This document shows positions 16,545 through 25,342 of a DNA stretch of 64,000 nt, one piece after another. The position numbers were made by a program, and so were the translations under genes. Source of the stretch: Streptomyces sp. LX-29 (lineage in GTDB: Bacteria > Actinomycetota > Actinomycetes > Streptomycetales > Streptomycetaceae). The stretch is from contig NZ_CP089746.1 in assembly GCF_029541745.1 (NCBI RefSeq), positions 3,791,559 to 3,855,558 of the forward strand, read 5' to 3'. How positions within the stretch are numbered: position 1 is the stretch's first letter; every line of letters starts with the position of its first letter. The notes under the pieces are model-generated. The model ran no database searches. It was given only the letters and a program-made list of their open reading frames with translations, and was not told where the DNA came from.

Positions 16545-18080
16545 TCAGCCCTTCGGGGATATCGGCGGGGGCGGCGGGGTGCCGCCGCCCTCCGGCCGGC
16601 CCCAGTGCACCACCGGGGCGTCCTCGGGCCGTCCGCGGTGGCCGTGGTGCCCGCCGAGGTCCCGCAGGACGAACACGTCGGGCGCCCCGTCCAGGACGCC
16701 GCCCGAGGGGTCGTCCGAGCCGTCCTTGCGCACCACGTCCCGCTCCGGCAGCAGCACGTCCCGCACCACCAGCGCGCACAGGTACAGCGTGCCCAGCAAG
16801 TGGATCGCGATCGCCAACTGGTAGCCCTCCGGCGGCAGGCCGTGGCGCTGGTCGCCGCTGGTGGTGTACGCGAGGTACATCCAGATGCCGACGAAGTACA
16901 CCACCTCACATGCCTGCCAGATCAGGAAGTCCCGCCACTTGGGGCGGGCCAGCGCGGCGAGCGGAACCAGCCACAGCACGTACTGCGGCGAGTAGACCTT
17001 GTTGGTGAGCACGAAGGCCGCGACGATCAGGAAGGCCAACTGCGCCAGCCGCGGCCGGCGCGGCGCGCACAGCGCCAGGGCCGCCACTCCGGCGCAGGCG
17101 AAGAGCATCAGCACCGTGGCGTAGGTGTTGACGTCCTCCAGCGGGTTCCCGGTGCGCTGCGAGATGATCAGCCAGAACGAGCCGAAGTCGACCGGCCGTT
17201 CCTGGCTGAAGGTGTAGAACTTCAGCCAGCCCTCGCGGAGGTGCAGACTGCCGCCCGCGGTGCTGAGCATGATCGGCAGGTTGATCGCCAGCCAGGCCCC
17301 CACCGCCCCGACCGCCACCCGGGCGAACGCCCGCCAGCGGCCCGCGCGCAGACAGAGCAGCAGCAGCGGCCCGAGCAGGAACACCGGGTAGAGCTTGGCG
17401 GCGGTCGCCAGGCCGATGAGGATGCCCGCGTTGAAGGACCGGCCGCGTGACCACATGAGCATGGCGCCGGCGGCGAACGCCACCGCGAACAGGTCCCAGT
17501 TGATGGTGGCGGTGAGCGCGAAGGCCGGGGCGAGGGCGACCAGCAGGCCGTCCCAGGGGCGGCGCCGGTGGGTACGGGCCACGCAGACGGCGACCACCGC
17601 CGCACAGGCCATCAGCATCCCTGAGTTGACCATCCAGTACATCTGCTCGCGGTCCTGGATGGAGCCGTCCCCCGGGGTCAGCCAGGAGGCGACCTCCATG
17701 AAGAGCCCGGTGAGCACCGGGTACTCCAGGTAGTCCATGCCGCCGGAGACGTTGACCGGGATCCGGTCGAAGTACGGGACCAGGTCGGTGGCGAAGCCCC
17801 GCCCGCTGTAGAGGTGCGGGATGTCGGAGTAGCAGGCGTGGGTGTACTGGCTGCTGGCGCCGTAGAACCAGGCGCCGTTGTAGCACGGCGCCTTCTGCAC
17901 CATGCCGAGGGCGAACATGCCGATGGCGACGAGCGCGATCACCCGCACCGGTGTCCACCAACTGGTGCCGAACAGCGCGCGGCGTCCTGCCGGCCCGCCG
18001 ATCAGCTCGCTGCCGGCCGCCGCCACCTCGTCCTCGGCGGTCGGCCGCGTCGGCTGAGAATCGTCACGCGCGCTCTTCAT
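16545..18080 (-). CDS. Multi-spanning membrane glycosyltransferase, GT87-like
   Basis: 511 residues with about 10-12 hydrophobic segments and a cytoplasmic Pro/Gly-rich C-tail. Long outer loop with Cys pairs (QKAPCYNGAW, QYTHACYSDIPHLY) and the run GGMDYLEYPVLTG resemble polyprenyl-phosphate-sugar dependent GT-C enzymes of the GT87 type. Such enzymes move mannose or arabinose from a lipid donor to envelope glycans outside the membrane; the acceptor is unknown. ATG 18080 gives a 45-residue cytoplasmic leader. It follows the PBP gene on the same strand after a strong terminator. Confidence 0.75.
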   Translation of the reverse strand: MKSARDDSQPTRPTAEDEVAAAGSELIGGPAGRRALFGTSWWTPVRVIALVAIGMFALGMVQKAPCYNGAWFYGASSQYTHACYSDIPHLYSGRGFATDLVPYFDRIPVNVSGGMDYLEYPVLTGLFMEVASWLTPGDGSIQDREQMYWMVNSGMLMACAAVVAVCVARTHRRRPWDGLLVALAPAFALTATINWDLFAVAFAAGAMLMWSRGRSFNAGILIGLATAAKLYPVFLLGPLLLLCLRAGRWRAFARVAVGAVGAWLAINLPIMLSTAGGSLHLREGWLKFYTFSQERPVDFGSFWLIISQRTGNPLEDVNTYATVLMLFACAGVAALALCAPRRPRLAQLAFLIVAAFVLTNKVYSPQYVLWLVPLAALARPKWRDFLIWQACEVVYFVGIWMYLAYTTSGDQRHGLPPEGYQLAIAIHLLGTLYLCALVVRDVLLPERDVVRKDGSDDPSGGVLDGAPDVFVLRDLGGHHGHRGRPEDAPVVHWGRPEGGGTPPPPPISPKG

Positions 18081-18215
18081 GCGGCCATCCTGCCGTACGG
18101 GCCTGTGGGCGGCAGCGGGAGCCGCCCCAGTCGAGCGACCTGCGCGGTGTACGCCGTACGGGCGCACGCCGCCCACATGCGCGACCGCGCGGTCCGTGGT
18201 AGCGGGCGTGGAAAA

Positions 18216-18257
18216 GGCCGTGGCCGCGCGGAGCGGGTGCTCCGCGCGGCCACGGCC
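18216..18257 (-). terminator. Strong hairpin terminator of the PBP gene
   Basis: Perfect 19-bp arms (GGCCGTGGCCGCGCGGAGC and its complement) with a 4-base loop, 35 bases after the PBP stop. Confidence 0.85.
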
Positions 18258-18291
18258 GTCTGGGAATGTGCCGGTGGGTTCCTCCGGTGGG

Positions 18292-21027
18292 CTAGTAGCC
18301 CGATCCACCGCCGAAGAAGTCCTCGTCCCCGGTCGCCGGCGGACTCGACGACGGGCTGGGGCTGGTGTCGCCGGAGCCGCCGGGGCCGTTCCCGCCGCCG
18401 TTGCCGTTGCCGCCGCCCGGGCCGCCGGGGCCGCCTCCGGAATCGCCCTCACAGGTCGGGTCGAACAGGTCGCACGACGGGCTCGGGGACGGGCTGGTGC
18501 TGGACGGGGACTGGGACGGAATTTTGGAGGGCTTCTTGGACGGCTTCTTCTCCGGCTCCTCCGTCTTCTCCTTCTCCTTCTCCTCCTCGGTCTGGGTCGG
18601 CTCGGCGGTCGTCGCGGAGGGGCTGGCGCCCTCGCCGTAGACCGTGTCGCCGATCGGACCGGGCTTCGGGAAGCTCTTGGCCTTGGTGCCCTCCAGCGCC
18701 TCGCGCATGTAGTCCGCCCAGATCTCGGACGGGAAGGAGGCACCGTGGATGGAGGGCTGGCCGCCCACGCCGTACATCGGCAGGAACTTCTGGTTGGTGG
18801 CCCGGTCGTCCACGCGCCACATGCCGATCGCGGTCGCCAACTGGGGGGTGTAGCCGGAGAACCAGGCCGACTTGTTGTCGTCGGTGGTGCCGGTCTTGCC
18901 CGCCGCCGGGCGGCCGATCTGCGCGTTGGTGCCGGTGCCCTTCTCCACCACGGTCTTGAGCACGTCGGTGACGTTGTCGGCCACCTCGGGCGAGAACGCC
19001 TGCTTGATCTCGGCGTCGTCCTTGTGGTCGTAGACCACGATGCCCTTGCGCTCCACGGACTCCACCGAGTACGGGTCGGCCTGCTTGCCGCTGGCGGCGA
19101 AGGTCGCGTACGCCCCGGCGAGCCGGATGGCACTGGGCGCCGAGGTGCCGAGCGAGAAGGTCGGGGTGATGGAGGTCAGCTGGTCCTTGTGCAGACCGGC
19201 GGCGATGGCCGCGTCCCGCACCTTGTCGGTGCCGACGTCCATGCCGAGCTGGATGTAGGGCGTGTTCACCGAGTACTGCATCGCGGTGCGCAGGTCGACC
19301 TTGCCCTTGCTCTCGTCACCGTCGTTGCGCTGGTGCCACTCCTTGCCGTTCTTGTCGTGCCAGACGGTGCCGTTGTAGTCGAGGAGGGTCAGCTTGTTGT
19401 CGCCGTTGTAGATGCTCTTCGGCGAGACGGGGGTGCGCATCGAGGCCGGCTGGTCCCGCGGCCCGCTCTTGTCGCGGACGCCGTCGGTCATCGCGGCGGC
19501 GAGCACGAACGGCTTGAAGGTCGAGCCCACCTGGACGCCCGTGTAGTCGGCGTTGTTGGTGTAGTGCTCCAGCGCGTCCTCGCCACCGTAGATCGCCACG
19601 ATCTTTCCGGTCTTCGGCTCCACGGATGCGCCGCCGAACTGCACGAAGGTGTCCTTGTCGGGGCGCTCCTTCGGCTTGATGTTCTCCTTGCTCACCTTGG
19701 CGACGGCCTTCTCCAGCGCCTGCACCTTCTTGCGGTCGAAGGTGGTGTGGATCTGGTAGCCGCCCCGGTCCAGCTCGGCCTTGGAGATGGTGCTGTTGGC
19801 GATGATGTAGTTGTCGGCCAGGTCGGTCAGGTAGCCGATCTGGCCGGCCTTGTTGGTCGCGGGCCTGGGCTTCTGCGGCTGCGGGAAGCCCTTGGCGACC
19901 CACTCGTCGCGCTCGGACGCCTTGAGCCGGTCCGTCTCGACCTCGCGCTTGAGCGTCCACTCCCAACGCGCCTTGGCGCGGTTGGTGTTCTTCTTCGCGG
20001 TGGCGTTGGCGCCCACGCCGCCGGCCGGGTCGTAGAGGTTGGGGCCGTTGAGCGTCGCTGCCAGGAAGGCGCTCTCGCTCGCGGTCAGGTCCTTGCAGTC
20101 CTTGCCGTAGTACGCCTGGGCGGCGGCCTGGATGCCGTAGGCGCCCCGGCCGTAGTAGGCGGTGTTCAGATAGCCCTCGAGAATGTCGGTCTTCTTCTTG
20201 GTGGCGCCGACCTTTATCGAGATGAACAGCTCGGTGACCTTGCGCTTGAGCGTCTGCTCCTGGCCCAGGTAGGTGTTCTTCACGAACTGCTGGGTGATGG
20301 TCGAACCACTCTGGGTCTGACCGCCCTTGGCCATGTTGACCACCGCGCGCGCGATGCCCATCGGGTCGACGCCGGAGTCCTCGTAGAAGCTGGCGTTCTC
20401 GGCCGCGATGACCGCGTTCTGCATGGACTCGGGGATGTCGCTCAGCGGCACGATCTGGCGGTTGAGGTCACCACCGCCGGAGACGACCATGCGCTCGCCG
20501 TCCGCCCAGTAGTAGACGTTCTTCTGGGTCTTGGAGGCGGCCTGCGCGGTCGGCACCTCCACCAGCATCAGTCCGATGCCGACGGCCGCGACCAGCAGCG
20601 CCATGAAGGTCAGACAGGTGCCCGTGACCAGCTTCCACGAGGGCAGCCAGCGACGGAAGCCGCTCTTGCCGAACCGCGGATAGTCGATGAGGCGCTTCTT
20701 GCCGGGGCGGCCGCCGCCACCGGGGCCATGGCCCCGGCCACCCGCGCCGCCTCCTCCGCCGCCGCGGCGCCCGCCGCCGGAGCCGCCGGGGCCCGAGCCG
20801 TGGGCGGCCACCGGATCGGCTCCGCGTCGTCTGCCACCGCGCTGCGCGGCGCGCCGGGCCTCCGCCCGGCCGCCGTACGGGTGTTCCTCGCTGTGCGGGC
20901 CGGAGGCCGACCCCGTGGTGCTGTGCGGTGGTGTCGCGCGGCGCCCTGGTGGCTGCTGCGCGGCACGTCGGGCCGCTGCGCGTCCGCCACCTTGCGGCTG
21001 CGGCGGCTTGCGACGGTGCTCGCTCAT
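18292..21027 (-). CDS. Bifunctional transglycosylase/transpeptidase (class A PBP)
   Basis: 911 residues: basic Gly/Arg-rich cytoplasmic tail (1-130), one TM (about 132-155), a GT51 domain (Glu210 in AAENASFYEDSGVD and SGSTITQQFVKNTYLG), then a transpeptidase domain with GSTFKPF (Ser502, Lys505), YSVN and AGKTGTTDDN, and a Pro/Ser/Glu-rich C-tail ending in Gly/Ser-rich sequence. It polymerises and cross-links peptidoglycan outside the membrane. The GT51 motif reads ENxxF rather than EDxxF, but the catalytic Glu stays. ATG 21027 has GAGGAG upstream. Confidence 0.95.
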   Translation of the reverse strand: MSEHRRKPPQPQGGGRAAARRAAQQPPGRRATPPHSTTGSASGPHSEEHPYGGRAEARRAAQRGGRRRGADPVAAHGSGPGGSGGGRRGGGGGGAGGRGHGPGGGGRPGKKRLIDYPRFGKSGFRRWLPSWKLVTGTCLTFMALLVAAVGIGLMLVEVPTAQAASKTQKNVYYWADGERMVVSGGGDLNRQIVPLSDIPESMQNAVIAAENASFYEDSGVDPMGIARAVVNMAKGGQTQSGSTITQQFVKNTYLGQEQTLKRKVTELFISIKVGATKKKTDILEGYLNTAYYGRGAYGIQAAAQAYYGKDCKDLTASESAFLAATLNGPNLYDPAGGVGANATAKKNTNRAKARWEWTLKREVETDRLKASERDEWVAKGFPQPQKPRPATNKAGQIGYLTDLADNYIIANSTISKAELDRGGYQIHTTFDRKKVQALEKAVAKVSKENIKPKERPDKDTFVQFGGASVEPKTGKIVAIYGGEDALEHYTNNADYTGVQVGSTFKPFVLAAAMTDGVRDKSGPRDQPASMRTPVSPKSIYNGDNKLTLLDYNGTVWHDKNGKEWHQRNDGDESKGKVDLRTAMQYSVNTPYIQLGMDVGTDKVRDAAIAAGLHKDQLTSITPTFSLGTSAPSAIRLAGAYATFAASGKQADPYSVESVERKGIVVYDHKDDAEIKQAFSPEVADNVTDVLKTVVEKGTGTNAQIGRPAAGKTGTTDDNKSAWFSGYTPQLATAIGMWRVDDRATNQKFLPMYGVGGQPSIHGASFPSEIWADYMREALEGTKAKSFPKPGPIGDTVYGEGASPSATTAEPTQTEEEKEKEKTEEPEKKPSKKPSKIPSQSPSSTSPSPSPSCDLFDPTCEGDSGGGPGGPGGGNGNGGGNGPGGSGDTSPSPSSSPPATGDEDFFGGGSGY

Positions 21028-21324
21028 GGAACGACTACTCCTCGGGCAGGCTCTATCGCCTGAAAGCGGCAGGTGGCTTCCGGTCCCCCCGATGCGCAAT
21101 CCGGCCGCTGGCAGCGTCCGGGCGCACTGCATCCGGGACGAGGACGTTTTCTGGTGTCACACGGTTCCCGGTGGTCTGCATGGCGACCAGAGTACGCACG
21201 GTCAAAAGACGCTGACCCGACATCTTCACTCCAAATCAGGCAGGTTGACTCCCACGAATCGGTGATGTGATGCCGTTCACCGTGCCCCCACTTGTCGCAA
21301 CAGGGGGCTCGTTCTATCGTCAGG

Positions 21325-21343
21325 ATGTATCGAGTCGATACAT
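21325..21343. promoter_or_regulatory. Perfect 19-bp palindrome, candidate PadR operator
   Basis: ATGTATCGAGTCGATACAT, 9-bp arms around one base, 52 bases upstream of padR. ATGT and ACAT ends are typical of PadR sites. The 21028-21395 gap also must hold the PBP promoter; no other clear signal was seen there. Confidence 0.7.
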
Positions 21344-21395
21344 CAGCACGGCATAGTCCGGCATAGGGGCACGTAAGCGACAAGGGAGGCGGGGG

Positions 21396-22094
21396 ATGAG
21401 CAGGCGCTCCGGCATCCTTGAGTTCGCCGTCCTCGGCCTGTTGCGCGAGTCTCCCATGCACGGCTATGAGCTGCGGAAACGCCTCAACACCTCACTCGGG
21501 GTGTTCCGTGCCTTCAGCTATGGCAGCCTCTACCCCTGCCTCAAGACGCTGGTCGCCAACGGCTGGCTGATCGAGGAGCCCGGCAGCGCGCCGGAAGAGG
21601 CCCTCGCGGCCACCCTGGCCGGCCGGCGGGCGAAGATCGTCTATCGGTTGACGGCCGAGGGGAAGGAGCGGTTCGAAGAACTGCTCTCCCACACCGGGCC
21701 GGACACCTGGGAGGACGAGCACTTCGGCGTGCGCTTCGCCTTCTTCGGCCAGACCTCGCGCGATGTGCGGATGCGGGTGCTGGAGGGCCGGCGCAGCCGG
21801 CTCGAAGAGCGCCTGGAGAAGATGCGGGCCTCCTTGGCCCGCACCCGCGAGCGCCTGGACGACTACACGCTCGAGCTGCAACGGCACGGCATGGAGTCGG
21901 TGGAGCGCGAGGTCCGGTGGCTGAACGAGCTGATCGAGAGCGAGCGGGCCGGGCGCGACCAGCGCAACGGCGCCGCCGAGCCGGAGTCCCCCGGGCCGCA
22001 GGCCCGGAAACAGGACCGGTCAGAAGAAACGGGCGGCCTGCCCCGGCACCGGGGTGGTTCCCGGCCGGATCCGTCCGATGACACCGCTAAGTGA
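21396..22094 (+). CDS. PadR-family transcriptional regulator
   Basis: 232 residues. N-terminal winged helix with the family start ILEFAVLGLLRESPMHGYELRKRL and GSLYPCLKTLVANGWL; then a wing (RRAKIVYRLTAEGKERF) and a long C-terminal coiled-coil (about 110-190, Arg/Glu-rich) for dimerisation, and a disordered tail. ATG follows GGGAGG. Only 51 bases precede ino1, so the two are probably co-transcribed and both controlled at the palindrome upstream. The effector is unknown. Confidence 0.92.
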   Translation: MSRRSGILEFAVLGLLRESPMHGYELRKRLNTSLGVFRAFSYGSLYPCLKTLVANGWLIEEPGSAPEEALAATLAGRRAKIVYRLTAEGKERFEELLSHTGPDTWEDEHFGVRFAFFGQTSRDVRMRVLEGRRSRLEERLEKMRASLARTRERLDDYTLELQRHGMESVEREVRWLNELIESERAGRDQRNGAAEPESPGPQARKQDRSEETGGLPRHRGGSRPDPSDDTAK

Positions 22095-22145
22095 GGCTCT
22101 GCACCCCCGCAGAGCTCTGTCGAGTACACACAGGGAGCAACCGGA

Positions 22146-23228
22146 ATGGGTTCGGTTCGCGTAGCCATCGTCGGCGTGGGCAACTGCGCCGCGTCGCTGG
22201 TCCAGGGCGTCGAGTACTACAAGGACGCCGACCCGAACAGCCGCGTGCCGGGTCTTATGCACGTGCAGTTCGGCGACTACCACGTCCGTGACGTGGAGTT
22301 CGTGGCCGCCTTCGACGTGGACGCGAAGAAGGTCGGCCTCGACCTCGCGGACGCCATCGGTGCCAGCGAGAACAACACCATCAAGATCTGCGACGTGCCG
22401 AGCACCGGCGTGACCGTCCAGCGCGGCCACACCCTCGACGGCCTCGGCAAGTACTACCAGGCCACCATCGAGGAGTCCGCCGAGGAGCCGGCCGACATCG
22501 TCCAGGTCCTCAAGGACAAGCAGGTCGACGTTCTGGTCTGCTACCTCCCGGTCGGCTCCGAGGACGCGGCGAAGTTCTACGCGCAGTGCGCCATCGACGC
22601 GAAGGTCGCCTTCGTCAACGCCCTCCCGGTCTTCATCGCCGGCACCAAGGAGTGGGCGGACAAGTTCACCGAGGCCGGTGTGCCGATCGTCGGTGACGAC
22701 ATCAAGTCGCAGGTCGGCGCCACCATCACGCACCGCGTGATGGCCAAGCTGTTCGAGGACCGGGGCGTCATCCTGGACCGCACGATGCAGCTGAACGTCG
22801 GCGGCAACATGGACTTCAAGAACATGCTCGAGCGCGAGCGCCTGGAGTCCAAGAAGATCTCCAAGACGCAGGCCGTCACCTCGCAGATCCCCGACCGGGA
22901 GCTCGGCGAGAAGAACGTGCACATCGGCCCGTCCGACTACGTGGCGTGGCTCGACGACCGCAAGTGGGCCTACGTCCGCCTTGAGGGCCGTGCGTTCGGC
23001 GACGTCCCGCTGAACCTGGAGTACAAGCTGGAGGTCTGGGACTCCCCGAACTCCGCGGGTGTGATCATCGACGCGGTGCGCGCCGCGAAGATCGCCAAGG
23101 ACCGTGGCGTGGGCGGCCCGATCCTCTCCGCCTCCTCCTACTTCATGAAGTCCCCGCCGGTGCAGTACTTCGACGACGAGGCGCGGGAGAACGTCGAGAA
23201 GTTCATCAAGGGCGAGGTCGAGAGCTGA
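22146..23228 (+). CDS. ino1: myo-Inositol-1-phosphate synthase
   Basis: 360 residues. NAD-binding start [18 protein letters not shown] and the family blocks [15 protein letters not shown] and [12 protein letters not shown] are plain. It turns glucose-6-phosphate into inositol-3-phosphate using bound NAD, feeding phosphatidylinositol and mycothiol synthesis in actinobacteria. The length fits the short bacterial/archaeal type. It follows padR in a likely operon and ends before a strong terminator. Confidence 0.96.
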   Translation: MGSVRVAIVGVGNCAASLVQGVEYYKDADPNSRVPGLMHVQFGDYHVRDVEFVAAFDVDAKKVGLDLADAIGASENNTIKICDVPSTGVTVQRGHTLDGLGKYYQATIEESAEEPADIVQVLKDKQVDVLVCYLPVGSEDAAKFYAQCAIDAKVAFVNALPVFIAGTKEWADKFTEAGVPIVGDDIKSQVGATITHRVMAKLFEDRGVILDRTMQLNVGGNMDFKNMLERERLESKKISKTQAVTSQIPDRELGEKNVHIGPSDYVAWLDDRKWAYVRLEGRAFGDVPLNLEYKLEVWDSPNSAGVIIDAVRAAKIAKDRGVGGPILSASSYFMKSPPVQYFDDEARENVEKFIKGEVES

Positions 23229-23350
23229 CAAGCGCTCATGACGCGTCGGCACCCGAGCCGCTCGGCGCGTTAGGTCGGCACACCGCCGGGCTCGCCCCGC
23301 GCATCGCGCCATGCGCCGGGTCCCCCCTCGCGGAAGGCCCAACCGATGAT

Positions 23351-23385
23351 CACCGGCCCCCGGGTAATCCCCCCGGGGGCCGGTG
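23351..23385 (+). terminator. ino1 terminator
   Basis: Perfect 14-bp arms CACCGGCCCCCGGG and CCCGGGGGCCGGTG with a 7-base loop, between ino1 and the MFS gene. Confidence 0.85.
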
Positions 23386-23406
23386 CGGTGTGTGAGGCTG
23401 AGCGCC

Positions 23407-24675
23407 ATGCCTGTTGTGCGCGATCTGCGGGTGCTGCTCCAGCTACGCGACTTCCGCCACCTCTTGACCGTCCGTCTGCTGTCACAGCTGGCCGACGGCG
23501 TCTACCAGGTCGCGCTCGCCGCCTATGTCGTCTTCTCCCCGGAGAAGGAGACCTCGGCGGCCGCCATCGCCTCCGCCATGGCCGTGCTGCTGCTTCCCTA
23601 CTCCGTGCTCGGTCCCTTCGCCGGGGTGCTCCTGGACCGCTGGCGGCGCCGCCAGGTGCTGCTCAACGGCAATCTGCTGCGCGGCGCCCTCGCCGGCGGC
23701 ACCGCGGTGCTGATGCTCGCGGACGTCCCCGACGGCCTCTTCTACGCCTCGGCGCTCACCGTCACGGCGATCAACCGCTTCGTCCTCGCCGGTCTCTCGG
23801 CCGCCCTGCCGCGCGTCGTCGACACCCACGAGCGGCTCGTGATGGCCAACGCGCTCTCACCCACCGCCGGCACCCTCGCGGCGACCCTGGGCGGCACCCT
23901 GGCGTTCGCCGTGCGCCTCGCGGCCCCGGAGGGCTCGACCTCGGACGCGCTGGTGGTGCTGGTCGGTGCGGTGATCTACCTCGGCGCCGGGCTCGCCGCC
24001 CTCCGCATGTCGCCCGGTCTGCTGGGACCCGACCCGGGCCAACTCCAGCCACGGCTGCGTACGGCCCTGCACAGCACCGCCCATGGTCTCGCGGCCGGTC
24101 TGCGCCACCTGCGGGAGCGGCCCCTGGCGGCGCGTGTGCTGGCCGCGATGTCGCTGATGCGCTTCTGCTACGGCGCGCTCACCGTCATGCTGCTCATGCT
24201 CTGCCGGTACGCCTGGGGCGACAGCGAGTCCGACGGGCTGGCGCTGCTGGGGCTCGCCGTCGCACTCTCGGGGGCGGGCTTCTTCACCGCGGCGGTGGTC
24301 ACCCCCTGGGCGGCGGCCCGCTTCGGCACCACCGGCTGGATCGGTCTCTGCGCCGCGGCGGCGGCCGTTCTCGAACCCGGCCTCGGTCTCCCCTTCGAGC
24401 CCGCCCCGATGCTCGCCGCCGCCTTCATCCTGGGGTTCACCACACAGGGCGCGAAGATCGCCACGGACACGGTTGTCCAGGCCACCGTCGACGACGAGTT
24501 CCGCGGCCGGATCTTCTCCTTCTACGACGTCTTCTTCAACGTCGCCTTCGTCGGCGCCGCGGGGGTCGCCGCGCTGATGCTGCCGCCTGACGGACGGTCG
24601 GTCGTGCTGGTGGTGGGGGTGGCGGTGATCTATGGGGTGATTGCAGCCGCTTTCCTGGGATTTCGCCGCCGGTAA
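23407..24675 (+). CDS. MFS transporter
   Basis: 422 residues, 12 hydrophobic segments. LLDRWRRRQVLLNGNLLRG matches the cytoplasmic loop 2-3 motif of the MFS, in the MFS_3/enterobactin-exporter-like style. ATG 23407 is preferred; an upstream in-frame codon would lie inside the ino1 terminator. The substrate is not indicated. Confidence 0.85.
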   Translation: MPVVRDLRVLLQLRDFRHLLTVRLLSQLADGVYQVALAAYVVFSPEKETSAAAIASAMAVLLLPYSVLGPFAGVLLDRWRRRQVLLNGNLLRGALAGGTAVLMLADVPDGLFYASALTVTAINRFVLAGLSAALPRVVDTHERLVMANALSPTAGTLAATLGGTLAFAVRLAAPEGSTSDALVVLVGAVIYLGAGLAALRMSPGLLGPDPGQLQPRLRTALHSTAHGLAAGLRHLRERPLAARVLAAMSLMRFCYGALTVMLLMLCRYAWGDSESDGLALLGLAVALSGAGFFTAAVVTPWAAARFGTTGWIGLCAAAAAVLEPGLGLPFEPAPMLAAAFILGFTTQGAKIATDTVVQATVDDEFRGRIFSFYDVFFNVAFVGAAGVAALMLPPDGRSVVLVVGVAVIYGVIAAAFLGFRRR

Positions 24676-24700
24676 GTGTCACATCAGTGCCACAGAGCCT

Positions 24701-24713
24701 CTGCAAATTGCAG
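24701..24713. promoter_or_regulatory. 13-bp palindrome upstream of the LppU-like gene
   Basis: CTGCAAATTGCAG is perfectly symmetric and lies 71 bases before the GTG start. Candidate operator; its protein is unknown. Confidence 0.4.
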
Positions 24714-24783
24714 TTCGGCGGCGACGCGCAGGTAATTTACGCCCGGCAATCACCTGTCTGCACGCATCAGTTCGAGGAACTCC

Positions 24784-25212
24784 GTGACCACTCCGCCTCA
24801 GGGCAACCCGTTCGCTCAGCAGCCCACTGCTCCGGGCGGGCAGTTCAACGCCTACCCGGCTCCGCCGGCCCCCGCACCGCCCCGCCGCAACTTCAAGAAG
24901 ATCGCCCGGAACATCGTTCTTCCGATCGCGGGCATCGGCATCGCGGTGGGCGCGTACCTCGGCGGCGTCGGAGACGACACGCTGGAGCTGGCCGTCGGCG
25001 ACTGCCTGCAGAACACCGGCTCCTCCAGCAACCCTGACATCGAGAAGCTGGAGTGCACCGATGCCAAGGCCACCCACAAGGTGCTGAAGAAGGTCGACGG
25101 CACCAGCATCTCGACGCTTGCCTGCCAGAGCACCGAGGGCACCGTCGCCGCCATCACCTGGAAGGAAGGCAGCGACTCCTTCGTGCTCTGCCTGGGCAAC
25201 GCCAAGAAGTAA
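24784..25212 (+). CDS. LppU/SCO3897-like membrane-anchored protein
   Basis: 142 residues: Pro-rich cytoplasmic tail (1-38), one TM (about 42-62), then an extracytoplasmic domain with four cysteines (74, 91, 114, 136) that could form two disulphides. The motif VGDCLQNTG fits the actinobacterial LppU-like group, whose function is not known. GTG 24784 has GAGGA a few bases upstream. No lipobox Cys is present, so it is a TM-anchored, not a lipid-anchored, protein. Confidence 0.7.
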   Translation: MTTPPQGNPFAQQPTAPGGQFNAYPAPPAPAPPRRNFKKIARNIVLPIAGIGIAVGAYLGGVGDDTLELAVGDCLQNTGSSSNPDIEKLECTDAKATHKVLKKVDGTSISTLACQSTEGTVAAITWKEGSDSFVLCLGNAKK

Positions 25213-25241
25213 CCCCGCGGACCCTCCACCGAGGGGCCGTT

Positions 25242-25295
25242 CCACGCGACGAGGGGCCGTTGTTTCACGTGAAACAACGGCCCCTCGTCGCGTGG
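25242..25295. terminator. 54-bp perfect palindrome: convergent terminator with parS at its centre
   Basis: 27-bp arms, CCACGCGACGAGGGGCCGTT at the outer left, meeting in the middle of parS site 3 (25262-25275). It lies between the convergent LppU-like and cca genes, so either transcript could form the stem. Confidence 0.85.
25262..25275. other. parS site 3
   Basis: Perfect GTTTCACGTGAAAC at the exact centre of the 54-bp palindrome. Confidence 0.95.
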
Positions 25296-25301
25296 GTCGG
25301 A

Positions 25302-25335
25302 GGGCGGTTTCACGTTGTTTCACGTGAAACCGCCC
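25302..25335. terminator. Second hairpin with parS in its arm (cca terminator)
   Basis: 13-bp arms GGGCGGTTTCACG and CGTGAAACCGCCC with an 8-base loop, 7 bases after the cca stop. The second arm belongs to parS site 4 and the first contains a parS half-site. Confidence 0.75.
25317..25330. other. parS site 4
   Basis: Perfect GTTTCACGTGAAAC, 41 bases from site 3. Confidence 0.95.
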
Positions 25336-25342
25336 CGTGGCA

